From Dyadobacter diqingensis (GTDB lineage: Bacteria > Bacteroidota > Bacteroidia > Cytophagales > Spirosomataceae): 64,000 bases of DNA. The translations under genes were made by a program, and so were the position numbers. Positions 55,726 to 63,261 of this stretch are shown in pieces (the stretch's first letter is position 1; each line of letters begins with the position of its first letter). The stretch is taken from positions 815,392-879,391 of the forward strand of contig NZ_JAMXKF010000002.1 in NCBI RefSeq assembly GCF_024220585.1. Reading direction: 5' to 3'. The notes under the pieces were generated by a model that was not told where the DNA came from, did no database searches, and was given only the letters and a program-made list of their open reading frames with translations.

Positions 55726-56757
55726 TTATCTGGTCCAGCTTGCCACTTCCAGAATGGCATCTGTAAATGCCTGTGGCGCTTCCTGCGGTAAGTTATGCCC
55801 GATACCACCGGTAATGGTATGGTGTGCATATTTTCCTTTAAAACGAACCGCATAGGCACTTGGATCAGGATGAGGTGCGCCATTCGAATCTCCTTCAAGG
55901 GTTACGGACGGTACTGTGATCGCAGGTGCCGTCGCCAGTTTACTTTCCAGAGCATCATATTTTGCCTCCCCTTTTGTTATGCCCAGTCTCCAACGGTAGT
56001 TGTCTATGACAATTTTTATATGATCCGGATTATCAAAAGAAGCGGCCGAACGGTTGTACGTTTCATCGCTGAATTTCCATGTTGGGGAAGCAGTCTGCCA
56101 GATCAGTTTATTAAACTCGCTTGTGTTGGCCTCATAACCGGCAGCTCCCCGATCCGTTGCAAAATAATACTGATACCACCAGGACAGCTCCGCTTTCGGT
56201 TTCAAAGGTGCTTTGTTGCCTTGCTGGCTACCGATCAGATACCCACTTACAGAAACCAGCCCTTTCACTCTTTCCGGCCACAACGCGGCCATGATATCTG
56301 CCGTACGAGCACCCCAGTCAAAACCGCCTACGATTGCATTTTTAATCTTCAAAGCGTCCATAAACGCGATCATATCCACTGCAAGCGCCGATTGCTGTCC
56401 GTTGCGGGGCGTATTCGGCGACAGAAACCGGGTACTTCCGTAACCCCGCAAATAAGGGATCAGCACACGGAAGCCTTTTGCCGCCAATTTTTCCGATACC
56501 TCTTTATAACTGTAAATGTCATATGGCCACCCGTGAATGAGCAGAACCGGTTCGCCATCGGCCGGGCCGGCTTCTACATACCCAACGTTAAGCACGCCGG
56601 CATTCACCTGTTTGATATAATCGAAAGGACTTTCCACCTGATTATTCTCCTGTACCTGTCCGGCTAAAACCGAAGCCAATCCGAAGAGCTGTAACGCAGC
56701 GAATACAAAAGCCATATTTTTCAGAAAACTGCGACTGAATGTTAATTGATTTTTCAT
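55726..56757 (-). CDS. Exported alpha/beta hydrolase, epoxide-hydrolase/dehalogenase type
   Basis: A 343-residue alpha/beta-fold hydrolase. I choose ATG 56757 (MKNQLTFSRSF), which starts a clear signal peptide (about 12-33, FVFAALQLFGLASVLAG); the frame is open 13 codons further. The oxyanion motif is VLLIHGWPYDIYSY. The nucleophile elbow is VGGFDWGARTA, with Asp rather than Ser, as in epoxide hydrolases and haloalkane dehalogenases. The catalytic His is in GGIGHNLPQEAP near the end. Normal length. It lies 78 bp after the small exported peptide gene and is the last of its group. Substrate not known. Confidence 0.87.
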   Translation of the reverse strand: MKNQLTFSRSFLKNMAFVFAALQLFGLASVLAGQVQENNQVESPFDYIKQVNAGVLNVGYVEAGPADGEPVLLIHGWPYDIYSYKEVSEKLAAKGFRVLIPYLRGYGSTRFLSPNTPRNGQQSALAVDMIAFMDALKIKNAIVGGFDWGARTADIMAALWPERVKGLVSVSGYLIGSQQGNKAPLKPKAELSWWYQYYFATDRGAAGYEANTSEFNKLIWQTASPTWKFSDETYNRSAASFDNPDHIKIVIDNYRWRLGITKGEAKYDALESKLATAPAITVPSVTLEGDSNGAPHPDPSAYAVRFKGKYAHHTITGGIGHNLPQEAPQAFTDAILEVASWTR

Positions 56758-56835
56758 GATTTTTTTCACCTTATCTGTTAATTTGATATAATACATTTTT
56801 GACGATCACCTCGAAGCGGGACCTGGCCTAAGCCA

Positions 56836-57009
56836 TCAATCGTCCGTTTTCTTATCCGACTCGTTTCTTTTGCCTTTCAGCTCAACCATCATCATGCCGC
56901 AGCTTTGCTGATCCTGCTCAAACTTTGCAGTGGCAATGGAGACTGTCGACGCAAAAGCTATAAACCCAGCAGCCAGGTGATTTCTGATACTAGTTGCAGC
57001 ACATTTCAT
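56836..57009 (-). CDS. Small putative exported peptide
   Basis: A 57-residue frame from ATG 57009 to TGA at 56836. It starts MKCAATSIRNHLAAG, has a hydrophobic stretch with a signal-peptidase-like end (FIAFASTVSIATA, then KFEQDQQSC), and a short charged tail (MMMVELKGKRNESDKKTDD). It is in line with the alpha/beta hydrolase gene 78 bp downstream and could be its operon partner. No family recognised. A chance frame is possible, but the signal-peptide shape argues for a gene. Confidence 0.35.
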   Translation of the reverse strand: MKCAATSIRNHLAAGFIAFASTVSIATAKFEQDQQSCGMMMVELKGKRNESDKKTDD

Positions 57010-57495
57010 GGTTTCTGTTGGTTAATTTTGATGTATCGGGATATTCTGTCAGTCTTCATTATTTCTGCTCTTTTTGCTGATTTGATGATTCAAAACTATC
57101 ACCAGAGACAAGAAATAAACAGCCCTATTACTTTCAATCCGGCAAATCTGTACCTGATTTGGACAGCCTCCCGGCTGAGTTGGGCACGTCCATATTTTCA
57201 GAAAAATCTAAAAACCGCTCCACGCTCCTATTGGCCCAACGTTTCGTCTTCATGAACTACCAGGTAATCCAAAGGACTCGTTTTAGGAATGCACGGTAAT
57301 TGGAGAATTCGGTATTTTTCACCGTGTGAATACGAAAACTTGGATGCCGAAAAATCCAGACCTCTTCATCCGTGCCGCCTACCACGCATGTTTCGTGAAC
57401 TTTTGAACAAAGTAAATTGGACTTTCCAGCAAAATAAAGATGCTCCCAATCAGCGAACTTTGTATTGGAAATCATAATAAGATTATGAACTGATC
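57010..57495. other. Divergent intergenic region
   Basis: 486 bp between the minus-strand peptide/hydrolase genes and the plus-strand AraC gene. It should contain promoters for both sides. A plus-strand open frame inside it has no coding character. I see no repeat or strong hairpin. Confidence 0.5.
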
Positions 57496-58323
57496 ATGCG
57501 TATTGAAATGGCTACAAAAAATTTGACAACAGAAAACGGGCCGCGTGTATTTCACAACTTTTATGCGGACGGTAATATCGAAGGGGAAGCATTTGTCTCT
57601 AATCATATATTCAGCTACATCATCTCGGGGATGCACGATATCTGGGTGGGCGACAAACGCTACTCATTTAAGCCCGGAGACTATCGTTTTTTTCGGAGAA
57701 ACCAGCTGACCCGATATATCAAGAAAACCGCCGGCGAAGGTTTCCGGTCTGTGACGATCCACCTGGATCAAAACACTTTAAAGAGCATCAGTCAGGAATA
57801 TCAGCTATTTGCTGATTTCCCTTATTTGGGCGAAGATGTACTCCTGCTAAAACCCAGTCCGTATTTAGAAAAATATATCGATTCGCTCGACCCTTATATA
57901 CATGCCGATGATGAATTACGGGAAAGGATGGTCCAGCTGAAAGCCCGGGAGCTTGTACTGATCCTGCTGGAAACCGATCCTTCACTGAAAAATGTGCTTT
58001 TTGATTTCAGTCAGCCCGGAAAGATCGATCTGGAAGGTTTCATGAACAAACATTACCGCTATAACGTCGGCATCGACCGCTTTGCTTTTTTAACGGGCAG
58101 GAGCATTTCTGGTTTCAAAAGGGATTTTGCCAAACATTATGGCATGACACCCGGCCGATGGCTGGTCTCAAAAAGACTGCAAGAGGCGCATTACCTGATC
58201 GAGGAAAAAGCCAAAAGACCGTCTGACATTTATCTGGAAATCGGTTTCAACGACCTCTCACACTTTTCCTTCGCTTACAAAAAGGCGTTTGGCAATGCAC
58301 CGACGAAGGGCTATTCCGGCTGA
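57496..58323 (+). CDS. AraC family transcriptional regulator
   Basis: A 275-residue regulator with an N-terminal cupin-like domain (about 35-130, SYIISGMHDIWVGDKRYSFK and GDYRFFRRNQLTRYI) and a C-terminal double helix-turn-helix (about 180-270, IDRFAFLTGRSISGFKRDFA, GMTPGRWLVSKRLQEAHYLI, IGFNDLSHFSFAYKKAFGNA). Same size and layout as the AraC protein at 50126-50953. It is followed by the SDR gene after 42 bp in the same direction, so it is its likely activator. Start ATG 57496; a second ATG at 57508 is possible. Confidence 0.92.
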   Translation: MRIEMATKNLTTENGPRVFHNFYADGNIEGEAFVSNHIFSYIISGMHDIWVGDKRYSFKPGDYRFFRRNQLTRYIKKTAGEGFRSVTIHLDQNTLKSISQEYQLFADFPYLGEDVLLLKPSPYLEKYIDSLDPYIHADDELRERMVQLKARELVLILLETDPSLKNVLFDFSQPGKIDLEGFMNKHYRYNVGIDRFAFLTGRSISGFKRDFAKHYGMTPGRWLVSKRLQEAHYLIEEKAKRPSDIYLEIGFNDLSHFSFAYKKAFGNAPTKGYSG

Positions 58324-58365
58324 CACAACTTTAAAACCAATTTTTATTACCAATACAAAAACAAA

Positions 58366-59163
58366 ATGGACTTACAATTAAAAGGAAAACGCGCGCTGAT
58401 CACAGGCGCCAGTTCAGGTTTGGGCGCGACGATCGCACGGATGCTGGCTGCCGAAGGAGCTTCGGTGGTGGTTCACGGGCGAAACGAGCAGCGTACCAAT
58501 GAGGTCGCAACAGGCATCAGACAGGCTGGTGGCTCGGCTGAAGTCGCGATAGGCGATCTTTCCACAGATCAGGGTGCGGATGCGGTCGCTTCGGCAGCAC
58601 TGCAAGGAGGCCAGATTGACATCCTCGTGAACAACGCCGGTGCGGTAAGTCACAAGAACTGGTCGGATGCAATGTCCGATGACTGGATGGATATCTACAA
58701 TGCGAATGTGGTCTCTTACGTCCGGATGATCCGCCGTATCGTGCCTCAAATGAAGGAACTTGGATGGGGACGTGTAATCCATATCGGTGGCGGACTCGCG
58801 ATACAGCCGATCAAAGAGCAGCCACATTACAACGCCACGTTGGCTGCAAGGCACAATTTGTCGGTATCTCTCGCTCGTCAGTTGAAAGAAACGGGCATCA
58901 CTTCCAATGTAGTATCTCCCGGTGCGATCATGAACCCGATGGTCGAAGACTGGCTCCTGAATGCGGCGCCAAAGTTTGGCTGGGGAACAGAATTGGAAGA
59001 AATCAAATACAGGGCAGTGCAGGACCTGATACCAAACGACACAGGAAGGTTCGGCGTTCCAGAAGAGGTCGCGGGGGCCGTCCTTTATCTCACAAGTCCG
59101 TTTGCCAACTACATAAGCGGCGCCGTCCTTCGGGTTGATGGCGGGACGATCAAATGTTTATAA
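58366..59163 (+). CDS. Short-chain dehydrogenase-like protein lacking catalytic Ser and Lys
   Basis: A 265-residue SDR-fold protein. The cofactor motif is intact (LITGASSGLGATIA), as are NNAG (DILVNNAGAV) and the C-terminal DGG (VDGGTIKCL). However, the catalytic segment is unusual: the Ser position in VIHIGGGLAIQP is Gly, and after the Tyr in PHYNATLAAR the Lys four residues later is Leu. So the usual Ser-Tyr-Lys triad keeps only Tyr, and the enzyme may be inactive as a dehydrogenase, work by another mechanism, or act as an NAD(P)-dependent binder. Operon partner of the AraC gene 42 bp upstream. Confidence 0.85.
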   Translation: MDLQLKGKRALITGASSGLGATIARMLAAEGASVVVHGRNEQRTNEVATGIRQAGGSAEVAIGDLSTDQGADAVASAALQGGQIDILVNNAGAVSHKNWSDAMSDDWMDIYNANVVSYVRMIRRIVPQMKELGWGRVIHIGGGLAIQPIKEQPHYNATLAARHNLSVSLARQLKETGITSNVVSPGAIMNPMVEDWLLNAAPKFGWGTELEEIKYRAVQDLIPNDTGRFGVPEEVAGAVLYLTSPFANYISGAVLRVDGGTIKCL

Positions 59164-59206
59164 AGGTATAACCGCGTATAATACAATACGTGTACCCAAT
59201 ATGTCA

Positions 59207-59244
59207 AAAGAATTTCGCCCCGCAACTATTGTTTGCAGGGCGAT
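59207..59244. repeat. Short palindromic dispersed repeat, copy 2 (REP-like)
   Basis: CGCCCCGCAA (59216-59225) pairs with TTGCAGGGCG (59233-59242) with one mismatch. With the leading AAAGAATTT and trailing GAT it matches the copy at 2529-2568. It lies about 45 bp after the end of the truncated RhiA-like copy. Confidence 0.6.
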
Positions 59245-59291
59245 CTATTGAAATTCACTGAACTTCCGTGATACTATACAACCGCTATTTT

Positions 59292-59507
59292 TTAATCAAG
59301 CCCCTGCGTAACAGTCCAGGTACCATCCTCATTAATTGTGGCATTCATTGAAAAAAATGCCGTATGGAAAAAAGTCATGTTGGGCTGAGCTTGTACCGCC
59401 AGCGTGCCCGAACCCGACATGCCTATACCTATACTCGCCTGGTTAAAAGCAGTAGTAGTGTCAGTAGAAACGCTCAGGACACTAACCTCCCCCGTAAACC
59501 AGACCAT
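59292..59507 (-). pseudogene. Truncated, internally deleted copy of the RhiA-like gene
   Basis: Bases 59292-59482 are almost identical to 2739-3028. The first half of the gene is missing: homology stops at 59482 and unrelated sequence follows. An internal 101-bp piece is also gone; the deletion runs between two GAAAAA direct repeats that are both present in the intact gene at 2813 and 2914. Two single-A insertions in A runs bring the net change to minus 99 bp, so the frame stays open: MVWFTGEVSVLSVSTD... down to the original ending TWTVTQGLD. Missing half the fold, it is unlikely to work, and the ATG at 59507 is probably accidental. Confidence 0.85.
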
Positions 59508-59609
59508 TGAAAACTAGATATTTCGGTGGCAAATACAGATCAAAAACGTAAAGTCACGTTTTTAACTAAAAAAAGAAGCATGCATTAAATGTTTATACAA
59601 ACAGGAGGT

Positions 59610-61358
59610 TTACAATTTAAACTTCAACCAAAACTCAGTCCCGGTGTTTTCCTGACGGTTCGCAATTCTAAATTCACTCTTCCCGTTTAGCTGGGTTACC
59701 AAAGTTTCAATTAACGACATTCCTAACGTCCCCTTTTTAGTATCGGATATAAGAGGCCTTGATTCTCTTTCGGACCACAGAATACCCGGACCGTTGTCTT
59801 GAATTGTAATCGTAAGGTTATTATTTAGCAATTCACTAGTGATCCTAAATTGCGGTTGCTCGGTATATGGGAATGCATATTTACAGGCATTGGTTGAAAG
59901 TTCGTTTAAAATAAGGCCAAACCGGATTGCCTTCTCAGCAGGGAGTGTAATTGTGTCAAGAGTAAAACTTGGTTTAATATCCTCAAAACCGTAGGATTTG
60001 AAGACGCCATATACTACTTCACTCACCAAGCCATCGAGTTCCACTTCGGCAAATTTTTCACCATCATAAAGTTTACGGTGCAGAATCGCCATAGATTCTA
60101 CACGTAAACGAGTTTCTTCAACAGCATTTCTAGCAGCAACATCGGATAGCCTTTTGGCTTGCATATTCAAGAGGCTTGCAATAATCTGTAAATTGTTCTT
60201 AACCCTGTGATTCTGTTCTTGAAGCAGCTCTGCATTCCACTGGCTTGTCCTTTGGTTTTTCCTGTACAACCTAAAATAAACAGTACCCGCCGCAATGGCG
60301 GTAAACAGTAAGGCGGACAGCGCCCAAGTTAAATTTTGCTGGGTTTTAAGATTGGTGTTTCGAAGTATTATTTCCTTTCGTTGCACTTCAAGCATTTTTT
60401 GCTGCTGTTTGGTATTGAATTCAATATTGAGTCTGGCCAGAGCTCCTTCTCTGTCCACCACAAGTTTGTTATTCTCTGCCTTATGCAATTTGGTTTGATA
60501 TTCAAAAGCATTTTTCCAATCCCCGATCGTCTGAAAATAGAGTACATAATTTCTCAAAATGACTACCTGCAATTCCAGGTCATTGAGGTTGTTTTCATTG
60601 TAAAATGTATTTGCCTTCGTGAGTGCATCCAACGCCAACGCATATTGGCCCGTTTTAAGGTAAGCGGGGGCTACACTGACCAACGCCGTTGTTGTACCAC
60701 TTTTATTTCTAACAGAATAATATTTATAAGCTCTGTTGATTAATACAATGGCGTTTTCAGGATTATTTTCAGTTTCTACAATCCCAAGATACAGATCGAT
60801 TTCAGCCATCATTAATGAATCTTTTTGTTTATTCGCCATGGATAAAACAGTCTTATAAAGCCTGCGTAACGAATCCAACTTTTCTGCATCGGGCGTAGCA
60901 GCCTGCTGCCATTGCAAACGTTGTACCCTCGCCATCAATGCATAAACACTCATGATACCCTTTTCCGAATTGACCCGAAGGAAAATTTTTTGCGCCTGAT
61001 TCACATTGTCCAAAGCTTCCTCCAAATGATTTTGGGATACTTCAACATCGGCCATGCGCAGGTATATCCGTCCAAGTTCATATGAATCTCCATAACGCTC
61101 CTGAATTTGAAGCGACTTTAAAAAATATTGCTGTGCCGCCCTGTACTCGCCAACTCCGCCATAGGTTTTTCCAAATAAATACCAGGCTTCGGCCAACATA
61201 TGTGAATCTTTTTTGGCAACAGCTTCTTTCAATACTCCCTGAATGAATGCCAAACGATCGGGCGCTATTTTAGGGTATTCCAGCTTCTGGGCACAAAGGG
61301 GAGCAAGCATCAGCAATAATAGCCCCAACAACACTGATAATGAACGGTTTCTATGCAT
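59610..61358 (-). CDS. TPR-containing HisKA_2 sensor histidine kinase
   Basis: A 582-residue protein smaller than but related in plan to the kinase at 46602-49217: signal peptide (about 1-23, LAPLCAQ), TPR region (about 30-330, YLFGKTYGGVGEYRAAQQYF and GRIYLRMADVEVSQNHLEEA), one membrane helix (about 345-363, LTWALSALLFTAIAAGTVYF), and HisKA_2 phospho-acceptor block EQNHRVKNNLQIIASLLNMQ with ATP-binding motifs LNELSTNACKYAFP and IQDNGPGI, ending in GTEFWLKFKL. No response-regulator gene is next to it, so it is an orphan kinase in this window. It diverges from the envelope-protein gene at 61608. Confidence 0.9.
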   Translation of the reverse strand: MHRNRSLSVLLGLLLLMLAPLCAQKLEYPKIAPDRLAFIQGVLKEAVAKKDSHMLAEAWYLFGKTYGGVGEYRAAQQYFLKSLQIQERYGDSYELGRIYLRMADVEVSQNHLEEALDNVNQAQKIFLRVNSEKGIMSVYALMARVQRLQWQQAATPDAEKLDSLRRLYKTVLSMANKQKDSLMMAEIDLYLGIVETENNPENAIVLINRAYKYYSVRNKSGTTTALVSVAPAYLKTGQYALALDALTKANTFYNENNLNDLELQVVILRNYVLYFQTIGDWKNAFEYQTKLHKAENNKLVVDREGALARLNIEFNTKQQQKMLEVQRKEIILRNTNLKTQQNLTWALSALLFTAIAAGTVYFRLYRKNQRTSQWNAELLQEQNHRVKNNLQIIASLLNMQAKRLSDVAARNAVEETRLRVESMAILHRKLYDGEKFAEVELDGLVSEVVYGVFKSYGFEDIKPSFTLDTITLPAEKAIRFGLILNELSTNACKYAFPYTEQPQFRITSELLNNNLTITIQDNGPGILWSERESRPLISDTKKGTLGMSLIETLVTQLNGKSEFRIANRQENTGTEFWLKFKL

Positions 61359-61607
61359 GAAGAAGGGTTGAAAAAATACACCCCAATATATGAAGTACCA
61401 GCGATTTACTTTAAAATTAAATAGAAAATAGAACCAGCTTTTCTTAACACTTCTATAAACGATGCTGGCTTTATGAGAAGAAAACCAGGCTTGGTTGGAG
61501 GAAACCTTCCGTTCGTCAATCCAGAATTGATCTACAACACCTAAATGCAGAAGTTTACTAAAGTTAATTGTCGACTCATCCGATCACACCTCTTCCTCTA
61601 TTCAACT

Positions 61608-62480
61608 ATGAAAATACATCTCTGCACACTCTCTGTTACACTAGCATTGGGCTTGTTTCTATGTTCGGCTGTAAATCAAGCTGATGCACAAACCAAGCCA
61701 GCAGCTGCTAAACAATCGACAGCAAAACCGGCTGCGGCAAAAACCTCCACAGCGAAACCTGCCGCGGCAAAATCGGGTAAGTCTACTGCCGCAAAAAAAA
61801 GTACCGCAAAGCCTGCTATCTCGAAAGCGCCGGCGGGCACAAGCGGACAAGCTGTAACGAGCAAACCCGTTCCACCGAAGTCCATCGGTCCTCAGAATCA
61901 ATCACAGGAAAATACTCCTAAGAAAACAGCGACGTCACCCACCAACGACTATAAGGCAGTTGAACAAAAAACCACCCCCTCAAAGTCTGGCGGCCAACCA
62001 TCCAAAACCTATGGTTCAGGTTTTAACAAGAGAGCTAAATTGTTAAACGTAGGTCTTGGTTTGTCTTCCTATTATTACGGCACACCGATCGGGGTTTCTT
62101 TCGAAACGGGCGTCCACAAAGACATTTCGGTGGGAGGCCAATTGGATTACAATTCAGGACGATACAACGATTATTATTACAGCAGCTCACACTGGGGCTA
62201 TAAAGCTTACTATTTGGGAGTACGTGGTTCTTACCATTTTAACAGAATACTTAAAATCAGATCTGGTAAAGTTGATCTCTATGCCGGCGTAGGGCTGGGC
62301 TACCAAAGTTTTAGCTGGAACGACCGTAGCTATGGTTACGGATACAATTACAGCAGCGGGATTTTTGCCAATTACTTCGTTGGAGCCAAATTCTATTTCG
62401 TTCCAAAGGTAGCTGCCTTCGCTGAACTTGGATATACCGGACTATCTTCTTCGCGGGTTGGTATCGCCTTTAAATTCTAA
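61608..62480 (+). CDS. Ala/Lys/Pro-rich envelope protein with beta-barrel-like C-terminus
   Basis: A 290-residue exported protein. I choose ATG 61608 (MKIHLCTLSVTLAL), which starts a clean signal peptide ending NQADAQ; the open frame extends 21 codons upstream. Residues about 30-120 are low-complexity repeats of the AKPAAAKTS / KSTAAKKS type, positively charged and Pro/Ala-rich, similar to histone-H1-like or wall-spanning linkers. The last 150 residues (VGLGLSSYYYGTPIGVSFET, YNSGRYNDYYYSSSHWGYKA, YLGVRGSYHFN) alternate aromatic and polar residues and end in Phe, like an 8-stranded outer-membrane barrel. Function unknown; structural or porin-like. Confidence 0.75.
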   Translation: MKIHLCTLSVTLALGLFLCSAVNQADAQTKPAAAKQSTAKPAAAKTSTAKPAAAKSGKSTAAKKSTAKPAISKAPAGTSGQAVTSKPVPPKSIGPQNQSQENTPKKTATSPTNDYKAVEQKTTPSKSGGQPSKTYGSGFNKRAKLLNVGLGLSSYYYGTPIGVSFETGVHKDISVGGQLDYNSGRYNDYYYSSSHWGYKAYYLGVRGSYHFNRILKIRSGKVDLYAGVGLGYQSFSWNDRSYGYGYNYSSGIFANYFVGAKFYFVPKVAAFAELGYTGLSSSRVGIAFKF

Positions 62481-62511
62481 GTGATCACAGCAAATAAACC
62501 CTCGATACATC

Positions 62512-63222
62512 ATGAAGTCTCAAAAACTGGATCTCAATCCAACGCGCGTTTTGATACTGATTTTTTTGATCCTTGTCGGCTGGCATTTAATCATTTTTTT
62601 CAAATCGGATGTTGCCTTGTCTGCTCCTTTTATGGCCACTCCCAAACCTGGCTTTTTGTGGCAGGATAGCAAAACGGAAGACAGCCGGTTTTTAGCCCGG
62701 GATCTGGACGTAGCATGGGAGCCAGGTTTGGCTCATCCGAAGTATAAGCTTCAAAGCTCCGATAAAGTGGGCGTTTGGATTCCAATGCCCGGCTATCAGT
62801 TTGTCGACCAGACCAAAGGGCTAGAAACATTATGGACTCCCGGGCTGCTTCATCCTGATTTTAAAGCTTGGTCAGATACCGGCGAAGGCCTGTGGATTCC
62901 AGCAACCGGATATAAATTCGTGTACGAAGGAGATACGTTTGTGGCCACAGAATGGGACCCCGGAATACGCTATGACGAATTGAAAATCATCTCTTTGGAG
63001 GAACCGGACAGCTTCACTCCTTTCCCGGGATACCAATTTGTAAGCCCCGGAAAAACATTTGATGTCGTATGGACACCCGGCCTTGTGAATTCCGACAATC
63101 CGCGGTTGGTGTCCGGTTCCAGGGAAGGGTCCTGGGAAGTAAATGTCAGACGAACCTATCAACGCGAGCCTACCTGGGTTGAAAAAGAGATTGTGCGGGG
63201 CCTTATCTATCACGCCTTGTAA
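62512..63222 (+). CDS. Membrane-anchored protein with W-x-P-G/PGYxFV repeats
   Basis: A 236-residue protein with one N-terminal membrane helix or uncleaved signal (about 13-31, VLILIFLILVGWHLIIFF). The remainder is made of about 40-residue repeats starting with W-x-P-G and containing a PGYxFV motif: DVAWEPGLAHP...MPGYQFV, TLWTPGLLHP...ATGYKFV, TEWDPGIRYD...FPGYQFV and VVWTPGLVNS. I do not recognise the family. The repeats look like a beta-rich, possibly propeller- or sandwich-like fold exposed to the periplasm. It lies 31 bp after the envelope-protein gene, so the two are likely co-transcribed. Confidence 0.7.
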   Translation: MKSQKLDLNPTRVLILIFLILVGWHLIIFFKSDVALSAPFMATPKPGFLWQDSKTEDSRFLARDLDVAWEPGLAHPKYKLQSSDKVGVWIPMPGYQFVDQTKGLETLWTPGLLHPDFKAWSDTGEGLWIPATGYKFVYEGDTFVATEWDPGIRYDELKIISLEEPDSFTPFPGYQFVSPGKTFDVVWTPGLVNSDNPRLVSGSREGSWEVNVRRTYQREPTWVEKEIVRGLIYHAL

Positions 63223-63261
63223 TTACCTGTGCCATTCATTTCATTTTCAAATTGATATTTT

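Noticed and set aside
56905..57255. 116-codon plus-strand frame opposite the small exported peptide
   Set aside because: Composition is not protein-like, and the minus-strand frame here has a clean signal peptide instead.
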